Shown: positions 1 through 4,647 of the stretch, one piece after another
Numbering within the stretch: the first letter of the stretch is position 1
Layout of the letters: each line of letters begins with the position of its first letter
Source of the DNA: Anaerolineae bacterium
GTDB lineage: Bacteria; Chloroflexota; Anaerolineae; JAFGEY01
Reading direction: 5' to 3'
Assembly: GCA_016931365.1 (NCBI GenBank)
Contig: JAFGEY010000361.1
Location: 1 to 5,174 of the forward strand
Length of the DNA stretch: 5,174 bases
Made by a program: the position numbers and the translations under genes
The notes under the pieces: model-generated
What the model saw: the letters and a program-made list of their open reading frames with translations, nothing else
Database searches by the model: none
Told to the model about the DNA's origin: nothing

Positions 1-165
1 CGACAGCAGCAGCCCCACCTGCCAGGGGAGAGCGTCAAATTCTTTGCTAAAGAAGGGCAGAAAAGGGATCAGGATCGAAAAGCCGAGGATGTCGATGAAC
101 ACGGCGATCCACAGTGGGGCCAGTTCGGGAAAGGCAAAGAGTTTGAGGCGTCGGGTCCGTTCCAT
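1..165 (-). CDS. MFS transporter, N-terminal fragment (3' end outside window)
   Basis: Reading the minus strand from the ATG at 165 gives 55 codons that stay open to the window edge, so only the N-terminus is visible. It has a short basic head (MERTRRLKLF) followed by a first membrane helix at about residues 15-39, with the core FIDILGFSILIPFLP. This is the typical helix-1 pattern of drug/proton antiporters of the major facilitator superfamily (D-x-x-G-F-x-x-x-x-P), as in TetA-like proteins. The stretch SKEFDALPWQVGLLLS matches the periplasmic loop and start of helix 2. An in-frame TGA lies directly before this ATG, which fixes the start. There is no strong Shine-Dalgarno. The gene begins 31 bases after hicA ends, on the same strand with no visible terminator between, so it may be read from the hic promoter. 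Substrate cannot be inferred; MFS membership is fairly sure. Confidence 0.8.
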   Translation of the reverse strand, partial: MERTRRLKLFAFPELAPLWIAVFIDILGFSILIPFLPFFSKEFDALPWQVGLLLS

Positions 166-196
166 TCAAACCATCCACGCAGTAACCATGAAAGCA

Positions 197-418
197 TCAA
201 AGCAGGTTGAGCAGGTCTCCGCTCAATTCGGCATCACGGAGGATTTTGCGCAACAGCCCGCGCCCCACATCCTGCCGGGCATGCACGGGGACGGTCACAG
301 CTCGCCCATCGGGGTGTTCCAGCCGAACATGGCCGCCGCGCTGGCGGACAACCACAAACCCGGCGCGTTGTAGAACCTTGACCAAATCACTGCCGCGAAC
401 GACGGTCAGCAACGGCAT
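197..418 (-). CDS. hicA: HicA-type mRNA interferase toxin (YcfA family)
   Basis: A 73-residue protein of normal HicA length. HicA toxins have a double-stranded-RNA-binding-like fold and cleave mRNA in the cytoplasm until bound by HicB. Visible hallmarks are an N-terminal GSDLVKVLQRAGF helix (residues 9-21), the beta strands VVVRQRGGHVRLEHPDG (22-38) with the presumed catalytic histidine H30, VTVPVHARQDVGRGLLRKILRDA (41-63), and a C-terminal helix. The usual G-S-H motif reads G-G-H here, a mild change. The ATG at 418 is chosen because it overlaps the hicB stop in a TAATG junction, so translation is probably coupled to the antitoxin. An upstream extension to 487 is possible in this frame but would run deep into hicB and add non-family residues. 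The antitoxin-first order is the less common arrangement for HicAB but well known. The family call is firm; activity is untested. Confidence 0.93.
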   Translation of the reverse strand: MPLLTVVRGSDLVKVLQRAGFVVVRQRGGHVRLEHPDGRAVTVPVHARQDVGRGLLRKILRDAELSGDLLNLL

Positions 419-624
419 TAGAGGGCTACCTTTTGCACGCCGACAAAGGTGGGTACAAACTCGGTCCCAGTCTGCGACTCCAGACACAAGGCAATGACTT
501 CGCGAATGTTGTGTAGCAGTTCGTCAAGCGTGCGTCCTTGAGCATAACAGGCGTTCAGTTGCGGCACCTCACCGACGTACATACCGTCTTCATCTTGCTC
601 GATCCAGACATAAAACTCGTTCAT
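418..624 (-). CDS. hicB: HicB-family antitoxin (short form, no DNA-binding domain)
   Basis: A 68-residue protein with the HicB partial RNase H-like fold: FYVWIEQDEDGMYVGEVPQL (residues 4-23), then the conserved NACYAQGRTLDELLHNIREVIALCLE (24-49) and a tail ending in FVGVQKVAL. It should neutralise the HicA encoded immediately downstream (TAATG overlap). Many HicB proteins carry an extra C-terminal ribbon-helix-helix or HTH DNA-binding domain. This one ends right after the core fold, so self-repression by direct DNA binding is not obvious. The ATG at 624 is supported by a GGAGG ribosome binding site (minus strand, 633-637) 8 bases upstream, and a good promoter lies about 36 bases upstream. The family call is firm. 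Confidence 0.92.
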   Translation of the reverse strand: MNEFYVWIEQDEDGMYVGEVPQLNACYAQGRTLDELLHNIREVIALCLESQTGTEFVPTFVGVQKVAL

Positions 625-632
625 CAGCTAGG

Positions 633-637
633 CCTCC
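633..637 (-). promoter_or_regulatory. Ribosome binding site of hicB
   Basis: The minus strand reads GGAGG, 8 bases before the hicB ATG at 624. It is a full anti-16S core and fixes the hicB start. hicA has no comparable site of its own upstream of ATG 418, in keeping with coupled translation through the TAATG junction. Confidence 0.75.
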
Positions 638-659
638 GTTTGGACTTGGGGTGATTTGA

Positions 660-688
660 ATTATAGCATGCTCGAACGTGTGCGGCAA
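660..688 (-). promoter_or_regulatory. Sigma70-like promoter of hicB-hicA, extended -10
   Basis: On the minus strand the -35 TTGCCG (688-683, 4 of 6 consensus bases) is separated by exactly 17 bases from a perfect TATAAT (665-660). The -10 is preceded by TG one base away (TGCTATAAT), an extended -10 element. The expected start point is near 653, giving a leader of about 30 bases before the hicB ATG. A GCATGC palindrome (666-671) sits directly against the -10 and could be part of an operator, but that is a guess. The promoter lets hicBA be expressed independently of birA upstream. Confidence 0.7.
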
Positions 689-756
689 ACAAAAAATGGG
701 GCTAAAGGCGGGTTGGAGATGAAAAGGTGAACGAGCATACCTTTCGGCAAATTACC

Positions 757-1548
757 TTAATGTCCTCTCAACGTCACATCCCCGGCCAGCACGCGCTGGA
801 TCGATCCGTTCGCAACCTGAACCAGCAGCGCGCCGTCCTCATCCACGCCCACCGCCACGCCCTCGACAGTCTCATCTGCGCCGGCGGCGCGCACCTGCTG
901 CCTCAGCGTGGTCATGCGCGCCGCCCACTCTTGATGGGGAGACACGCCGACCTTGAGCGCGTCATAGCGCGCCTCCAGGTTCGACAGCAAGGCCGCCAGC
1001 AGCGCCAGCCGCGACACCCGTCGCCCGGTCTCGACCAGCACGCTGGTCGCCGGGGCCATCAACTCGGGAGCAGTGCTCAAGTTCACATTGACGTTGATCC
1101 CGATGCCGATCAGTGCATCATTCAACATCTCGCCATCCAAATCCAACTCGGTGAGGACGCCGCAGATTTTTTTGTCCCCCACCAGCACGTCGTTTGGCCA
1201 TTTGACCTGCGCCTGCACCCCGCCGACCTCGGCCAGCGCGTCACACACCGCCAGCGAACAGATCATGGTCAATCGCTGCGCCTGCCGCGCGGGCAAAGCG
1301 GGACGCAGCAGCAGCGTCAGCAGCAGGCAGGTGCCCGGCGGCGCCCACCAACGGCGATCGAGCCGACCCCGCCCGGCCGTTTGCTCGTCAGCCAGGACGA
1401 CCAGTCCTTCCGCCGCCCCCGCTTCGGCCAACCGGCGCGCTTCGTCCATCGTCGATCCGATTGAGGGATGATATCGGGTGGGCCGGCCCAGTACGCGCGT
1501 TTCAAGGACGGATTGGATATATTCTTCAGCCAGCGAAATGTTTGACAC
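757..1548 (-). CDS. birA: Biotin--[biotin carboxyl-carrier protein] ligase, HTH-less
   Basis: BirA activates biotin with ATP to biotinyl-5'-AMP and transfers it to the lysine of a biotin carrier domain. With the GTG start at 1548 the protein has 263 residues. The catalytic domain shows GST (31-33), QTAGRGRLDRRW (56-67, the biotinyl-AMP loop), KWPND (116-120, with the conserved lysine K116), KKICGVLTE (126-134) and GIGINVN (148-154). A C-terminal SH3-like domain follows at about 215-261. There is no N-terminal winged helix, so it is a monofunctional enzyme rather than an E. coli-type repressor. The start is uncertain: the frame is open upstream to a TTG at 1596, but GTG 1548 gives the usual distance of about 30 residues to the GST motif. 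No Shine-Dalgarno is seen at either. A partner enzyme, a carboxylase beta subunit, lies at the other end of the window. The function is well supported; only the N-terminus is in doubt. Confidence 0.93.
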   Translation of the reverse strand: MSNISLAEEYIQSVLETRVLGRPTRYHPSIGSTMDEARRLAEAGAAEGLVVLADEQTAGRGRLDRRWWAPPGTCLLLTLLLRPALPARQAQRLTMICSLAVCDALAEVGGVQAQVKWPNDVLVGDKKICGVLTELDLDGEMLNDALIGIGINVNVNLSTAPELMAPATSVLVETGRRVSRLALLAALLSNLEARYDALKVGVSPHQEWAARMTTLRQQVRAAGADETVEGVAVGVDEDGALLVQVANGSIQRVLAGDVTLRGH

Positions 1549-1600
1549 AGGCTCAAAGGTATCACAAAACCCCAACAGCGTCAAATTCCGACCCAAGTCT

Positions 1601-1629
1601 TTGCCAACTGAGGCTTTTTGCGGTAAAAT
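1601..1629 (+). promoter_or_regulatory. Sigma70-like promoter of the HIT-led operon
   Basis: TTGCCA (1601-1606, 5 of 6 matches to TTGACA) and TAAAAT (1624-1629, 5 of 6 matches to TATAAT) are spaced by exactly 17 bases. Transcription would start near 1636, leaving a leader of about 43 bases before the GTG at 1679. The site lies in the gap between divergent birA and the HIT gene and is the best plus-strand promoter in it. With all downstream genes overlapping, it is the likely promoter for 1679-4542. Confidence 0.65.
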
Positions 1630-1668
1630 AGGTAGGCTGGCAAGAGTTCGTTTTGTCCAATTACAGTC

Positions 1669-1674
1669 AAAGGA
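1669..1674 (+). promoter_or_regulatory. Ribosome binding site of the HIT gene
   Basis: AAAGGA lies 4 bases before GTG 1679 and 7 bases before TTG 1682. No ATG is available in frame near the conserved N-terminus, so the start is a non-ATG codon. The spacing slightly favours TTG, codon preference favours GTG; the difference is one residue. Confidence 0.55.
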
Positions 1675-1678
1675 TAAC

Positions 1679-2191
1679 GTGTTGGAAGATCAACCCTTGG
1701 AAAATCTCTGGTCGCCGTGGCGCATCAAGTACATCCTGGACAACAAACCGCAAGGGTGCGTGTTCTGTGAGGCTTTTGCCGCCGATCCGGCGCAGGATCG
1801 CGAGTATTTGATCGTCCATCGCGGCGCGCACTGCGGCGTGCTGATGAACCTCTATCCCTACAACAATGGGCATCTGATGGTCATTCCCTATGTCCACACA
1901 TCCACCTTTGAAGGACTTGCTCCCGACGCGCTGACCGAAGCAATGACCCTGAGCAATGCCTGTGTCAGGGCGCTGCGCCGGGCGATGAACCCGGAAGGGT
2001 TCAATATCGGCATTAACCTGGGCAAAGCGGCCGGGGCCGGCATCGACGCACACGTGCACATGCACGTCGTTCCCCGCTGGAGTGGCGACACCAACTTTAT
2101 GACCACACTGGGCGGCATCCGCTGTATCCCGGAGAGCCTGCAACAGACCTACGACAAAATCACCGCCGTCTGGGAGGGCATCGATGGCTAA
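1679..2191 (+). CDS. HIT-family nucleotide phosphorylase/hydrolase (Ap4A phosphorylase-like)
   Basis: A 170-residue cytoplasmic protein of the histidine triad superfamily, which attacks the alpha-phosphate of nucleotides such as diadenosine polyphosphates or AMP derivatives. The triad HVHMHVVPRW is at residues 125-134, with H127 the expected nucleophile. The N-terminal ENLWSPWRIKYI (8-19) followed by GCVFC (26-30) is typical of the branch that includes mycobacterial Ap4A phosphorylase Rv2613c. C27, C30, H51 and H125 could hold a structural zinc, as in related HIT proteins. The YPYNNGHLMVIP stretch (59-70) forms the conserved core strand. An open frame continues upstream to 1478, but that part lies antisense to birA and lacks family similarity. 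The start at GTG 1679 rests on the AAAGGA site. It is the first gene of the plus-strand cluster and ends in an 8-base overlap with the acyltransferase. The exact substrate is not determinable. Confidence 0.92.
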   Translation: MLEDQPLENLWSPWRIKYILDNKPQGCVFCEAFAADPAQDREYLIVHRGAHCGVLMNLYPYNNGHLMVIPYVHTSTFEGLAPDALTEAMTLSNACVRALRRAMNPEGFNIGINLGKAAGAGIDAHVHMHVVPRWSGDTNFMTTLGGIRCIPESLQQTYDKITAVWEGIDG

Positions 2192-2720
2192 AGTCGATCA
2201 AATGCTTGAAAACCACCGTATGGAGCGAATCACCATCCAAAAACCACCCGGTCCGTGGAACTCGCTGCAATACTGGGCGCACTTTCGCAACCCCATTGCG
2301 GTGATCTGGAATTTTCTGATCATCTATGCCAACCGTTTCAACCCGTCGGAAAACCTGAAAAATGTGCTCTATCGCCTGACCGGAATGAAGGTCGGCAAGC
2401 GCTGCTCGTTCGGCCTCTGCGCGATGGTCGACATCTTTTACCCCCACCTGATCACAGTCGGCGAGAACTGCATCTTTGGCTACGACTGTGTGCTCCTGGC
2501 GCACGAATTCTTGCAGCACGAATGGCGCACCGGGCCGGTGGTCATCGGCAACAGCGTCACCGTGGGCACCAAGTGCACCATTCTGCCCGGCGTGGTCATC
2601 GGTGACGGCGCAGTGATCTCGGCGATGAGCCTGGTCAACAAGGACGTGCCCCCCTACACGGTGGTCGGCGGCGTGCCCATCCGCGTGCTGAGCACCGTGC
2701 CGGAAGAGGAGCGCGCATGA
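2184..2720 (+). CDS. Left-handed beta-helix O-acyltransferase, YvoF-like
   Basis: A 178-residue protein of the hexapeptide-repeat acyltransferase family, which moves acetyl or other acyl groups from CoA to a hydroxyl or amino acceptor, usually as a trimer. Residues 25-65 form a helical, partly hydrophobic lead-in (WNSLQYW, IAVIWNFLIIYANRF). From about residue 68 the hexapeptide coils run through VGKRCSFGLC, ITVGENCIFG, VVIGNSVTVG, TILPGVVIGDGAVI and end at VVGGVPIRVL (160-169). LLAHEF (104-109) supplies H107, the likely catalytic histidine. Layout and motifs resemble Bacillus subtilis YvoF, a putative acetyltransferase of unknown acceptor. The start at ATG 2184 has GGGAGGG (2172-2178) 5 bases upstream and overlaps the HIT stop by 8 bases, so the two are translationally coupled. 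The hydrophobic N-terminus and the membrane proteins that follow suggest action near the membrane, an inference. Confidence 0.88.
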   Translation: MAKVDQMLENHRMERITIQKPPGPWNSLQYWAHFRNPIAVIWNFLIIYANRFNPSENLKNVLYRLTGMKVGKRCSFGLCAMVDIFYPHLITVGENCIFGYDCVLLAHEFLQHEWRTGPVVIGNSVTVGTKCTILPGVVIGDGAVISAMSLVNKDVPPYTVVGGVPIRVLSTVPEEERA

Positions 2721-3376
2721 TACAGCTCTATTATCGCATCAAAGAGATTATTCTGATCAAGTGGGTCGCTATTCCGATCATGCTCGCCGGCGTGTTTGGC
2801 GGCGTGGTGGGTTTTGTATACTGGTACGGCCCCTCCTTTAGCCAATACCCGGTCTGGCAGTGGCCCTTTGTGCCCGACTGCCCGCTCTTTGCCCTGCTCT
2901 TTGTGCCCTCGCTGGCGATGATCCTGTGGAGAGAAACCCGATTTGTCTCTAGACTCGGGAGCCTGGTGCCTCTGTATCACGCCTGGGTGGCCGTTGGCTT
3001 GATCAAGTACGGCGTCTGGACCGACACCTACTGGGTCGCCTACTGGATCAACAGCGGCGGACACGTCACCGTCGAAGGGGTGACGATGGCCGTTTCGCAC
3101 TTTGGCATGATTATGGAGGGGCTGTTTTTGCTCTCGTTTCTCAAGATGGACTGGAAAACAGTACTGATCTGCGCGCTGTGGTTCGGCTTGAGCGATTGGA
3201 TGGACTACGGCCCGTTTCTGACCTACCCTGGCATCGACACCCGCATCGTGCCCCTGAGCCTGATGCAGTGGCACACGGTCGCCGTCACCATCGCGATGAC
3301 GGCCATTTACGCAACTATGGTATGGACAAGACAACGCGCATTAAAAAGACAAAAATCCGCCGCCCTGTCTGGCTAA
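2717..3376 (+). CDS. DUF1405 family multi-pass membrane protein (YpjA-like)
   Basis: A 219-residue integral membrane protein. Probable helices are at about residues 16-36, 55-71, 82-101, 121-143, 147-160 and 182-203. The tail is strongly basic (RQRALKRQK, 205-213) and likely cytoplasmic. The pattern WPFVPDCPLFALLF (49-62), LIKYGVW (95-101), SHFGMIMEG (127-135) and SDWMDYG (159-165) fits the DUF1405 family, known from Bacillus YpjA, haloarchaea and other bacteria. Its function is unknown. Conserved polar residues inside or beside helices (D54, K97, H128, E134, D160, D163) could form a substrate or ion site. The gene overlaps the acyltransferase by an ATGA junction and has AGAGGAG (2705-2711) 5 bases before its ATG, so coupling is firm. 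The family assignment is from recalled motif patterns. Confidence 0.82.
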   Translation: MIQLYYRIKEIILIKWVAIPIMLAGVFGGVVGFVYWYGPSFSQYPVWQWPFVPDCPLFALLFVPSLAMILWRETRFVSRLGSLVPLYHAWVAVGLIKYGVWTDTYWVAYWINSGGHVTVEGVTMAVSHFGMIMEGLFLLSFLKMDWKTVLICALWFGLSDWMDYGPFLTYPGIDTRIVPLSLMQWHTVAVTIAMTAIYATMVWTRQRALKRQKSAALSG

Positions 3377-3774
3377 AGCTCTTTGTGCTGTGGACGCTCG
3401 GACTGGGCATCATCGGCGCGTGGCGCGGCCTGGTGCTGTGGCGCGAGCGCAATCTGCTCTTTGAACTCGGCAGCACACTCGAGCCGGCGACCCTGATCCT
3501 GTTTGTCGCGCTGTCGCTGATCGCAGGCATTGTGCTGATCATCTCGGCGTTGGGGTTGTGGTTTAAAAAAAATTGGGCGCGGCAGTCAGCCCGCATCGCT
3601 ATCCCGGCGTATCTGGCCCTCGTTCAAACCTACACCTGGTTGTGGGCGCGCAACGGCCTGATGTGGGAGCGGCGCTGGGCAGCCCTGATTCTGGCCGTGT
3701 TGGGCATCATCATCAGCGTCGGCACATTAACCTGTAAGAGAATGAGACAATGGCTCGCTTTGACAACCCGATAA
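3322..3774 (+). CDS. Unrecognised four-helix membrane protein
   Basis: A 150-residue protein not recognised as any named family. It begins with a very basic cytoplasmic-type segment (KTTRIKKTKIRR, residues 3-14), then four likely membrane helices at about 17-40, 54-79, 89-109 and 117-136, and a short basic tail. By the positive-inside rule both termini should face the cytoplasm. Tryptophan and arginine are frequent at helix ends (W35-R36, W40-R41, W107, W115). The ATG at 3322 lies 55 bases inside the DUF1405 gene and has no clear Shine-Dalgarno. It is chosen because the frame upstream of it reads the DUF1405 sequence out of phase and looks non-biological, while the helices need this N-terminus. 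Translation probably depends on ribosomes finishing DUF1405, so the two may act together. The protein is likely real; its function is unknown. Confidence 0.72.
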   Translation: MDKTTRIKKTKIRRPVWLKLFVLWTLGLGIIGAWRGLVLWRERNLLFELGSTLEPATLILFVALSLIAGIVLIISALGLWFKKNWARQSARIAIPAYLALVQTYTWLWARNGLMWERRWAALILAVLGIIISVGTLTCKRMRQWLALTTR

Positions 3775-4082
3775 TTGAACTGGAAATCTCACACGACAAC
3801 ATCCCATCTAGAAAGGAAATGGTCCGGCTGCTGCAGGAATCCAGCACTCCGATCGATGGGTTGCTGGCTCTCTATGAACGCCTGCACATGTTCGAAAAGA
3901 AATACGAGATGCGCTCGGACGAGTTCATCAACAGATACGTCCACGGCGAGTTGAGCGAGCGGGAAGAATGGTTACAGTGGATTGGACTGCGTCACATCAC
4001 CGAAATCTTGCGTTTGCGCATCGAGAATGCCCTGATCGATGAGCAGCAGACACCGCTTTCACGGCGACCCCCAACGCTTTGA
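3750..4082 (+). CDS. Small acidic helical protein of unknown function
   Basis: A 110-residue soluble protein with no signal peptide or membrane segment. After an N-terminal region of short strands (PIIELEISHD, 7-16) it is mainly charged helix. The core has LLALYERLHMFEKKYEMRSDEFINRYVHGEL (38-68), then EREEWLQWIGLRHITEILRLRIENAL (70-95). The pattern L-x-x-(F/L)-E-x-x-Y-x-M-x-S-(D/E)-E-F followed by G-E-L and a W-containing helix resembles small helical partner proteins seen in some bacterial two-gene modules, including antitoxin-like partners of DUF6516 proteins. This similarity is from memory and weak. It overlaps the membrane-protein gene by 25 bases and the methyltransferase-like gene by 44 bases. 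The last 15 residues (from about D97) are encoded in that overlap and are low-complexity. The coding call is reasonable; the function is open. Confidence 0.65.
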   Translation: MARFDNPIIELEISHDNIPSRKEMVRLLQESSTPIDGLLALYERLHMFEKKYEMRSDEFINRYVHGELSEREEWLQWIGLRHITEILRLRIENALIDEQQTPLSRRPPTL

Positions 4083-4542
4083 GGCGCTCGCCGAATTTAT
4101 CAACGCGCGCTACGGCAACCGCATCACCTACATCGCCGACGTCGCTGGCGGGCAAGGGATGCTGGCGCGGCTCCTGAACAAAAAGTACAACTATAATTGC
4201 GAGGTCGTCGATCCACGCGGCTGGACACTCAAAGGCGTGCCCAACCGGCAAGAGACTTTTTCCGCGGACCTGGCTCCGTTTTACGATCTGATCGTCGGCC
4301 TGCACCCTGACGAAGCCACGCACGCCGTCGCCGAAGCGGCGCTGCTGCGCCCGGCCATCCTGATCCCGTGCTGCAATTTCTGGTCGGAGGAAAAACTGGG
4401 CCGCGACGAGCTGGTCGACGCGATTGCCGGCTATTACAAACAACACGGCGTGCGCTACGAGCGGGTGATCCTGCCCTTCAAAGGGCCCAAAAACATCGGG
4501 CTCGTATCCGAGCCGCCCAAATGGCGTTTTCATACACAATGA
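4039..4542 (+). CDS. Class I SAM-dependent methyltransferase-like protein
   Basis: A 167-residue protein with a Rossmann-type methyltransferase outline. IADVAGGQGMLARLL (residues 32-46) fits motif I, with D34 and the glycines G37, G38 and G40 binding S-adenosylmethionine. CEVVDPR (54-60) places acidic D58 at the end of strand 2, where the ribose is held. FYDLIVGLHPDEATHAV (81-97) fits the strand 4 region. ILIPCCNFW (107-115) resembles the P-C-C segment of the Methyltransf_32 type. It is shorter than most such enzymes and no separate substrate domain is visible, so the acceptor is unknown and a degenerate, non-catalytic member is possible. The ATG at 4039 is chosen because an in-frame TGA lies just upstream and because RHRFHGDPQRFEALAEF gives a coherent first helix. 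No good Shine-Dalgarno is seen; the 44-base overlap suggests coupling. It is the last gene of the cluster. Confidence 0.72.
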   Translation: MSSRHRFHGDPQRFEALAEFINARYGNRITYIADVAGGQGMLARLLNKKYNYNCEVVDPRGWTLKGVPNRQETFSADLAPFYDLIVGLHPDEATHAVAEAALLRPAILIPCCNFWSEEKLGRDELVDAIAGYYKQHGVRYERVILPFKGPKNIGLVSEPPKWRFHTQ

Positions 4543-4558
4543 TCGGCGACGACAGTTG

Positions 4559-4573
4559 CGGATACTTTATCCG
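4559..4573. repeat. Perfect 6-bp inverted repeat upstream of the carboxylase gene
   Basis: CGGATA and TATCCG are separated by three bases (CTT) and form a perfect short hairpin 17 bases after the methyltransferase-like stop. No T-run follows, so it is not a classical intrinsic terminator. It may be an operator, a weak 3' end stabiliser or chance. Confidence 0.4.
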
Positions 4574-4636
4574 AGCGGTCAGCATACAATGATAACCTGA
4601 ATAGCAATTTAGTCATTGGCATATCAACCCATTATC

Positions 4637-4642
4637 GGAGGA
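4637..4642 (+). promoter_or_regulatory. Ribosome binding site of the carboxyltransferase gene
   Basis: GGAGGA ends 5 bases before ATG 4648. It is the strongest ribosome binding site in the window and fixes the start. A clear promoter is not seen in the 105-base gap: TACAAT at 4585-4590 is a fair -10 but has no good -35 at normal spacing. Confidence 0.8.
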
Positions 4643-4647
4643 ACAGA

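Noticed and set aside
727..1464. Long plus-strand open frame across birA
   Set aside because: It is antisense to a clear biotin ligase, is rich in Gln, His and Arg as expected of a shadow frame, and has no recognisable motif.
1542..1547. Perfect TTGACA on the plus strand as an extra -35
   Set aside because: No acceptable -10 lies 15-19 bases downstream (CAAAAC at 17), and a better promoter exists at 1601-1629.
31..1588. Shared string AGCGTCAAATTC at 31-42 and near 1577-1588
   Set aside because: Twelve bases, one copy inside the transporter coding region, no flanking similarity or mobile-element ends; most likely chance.
1478..1678. N-terminal extension of the HIT protein
   Set aside because: The frame is open but lies antisense to the start of birA and upstream of the promoter, and has no similarity to HIT proteins.
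1667..2143. Minus-strand open frame opposite the HIT gene
   Set aside because: The HIT protein with its complete histidine triad is unquestionable, and the antisense frame would have to share its sequence.
2654..3334. Minus-strand open frame of about 226 codons over the DUF1405 gene
   Set aside because: The opposite strand encodes a coherent membrane protein with an ATGA junction and a good ribosome binding site; the antisense product is His/Asp/Gln-rich and looks random.
3997..4539. Minus-strand open frame over the methyltransferase-like gene
   Set aside because: The plus-strand product has SAM-binding motifs and fits the operon; the antisense frame has no motif and no ribosome binding site was seen.
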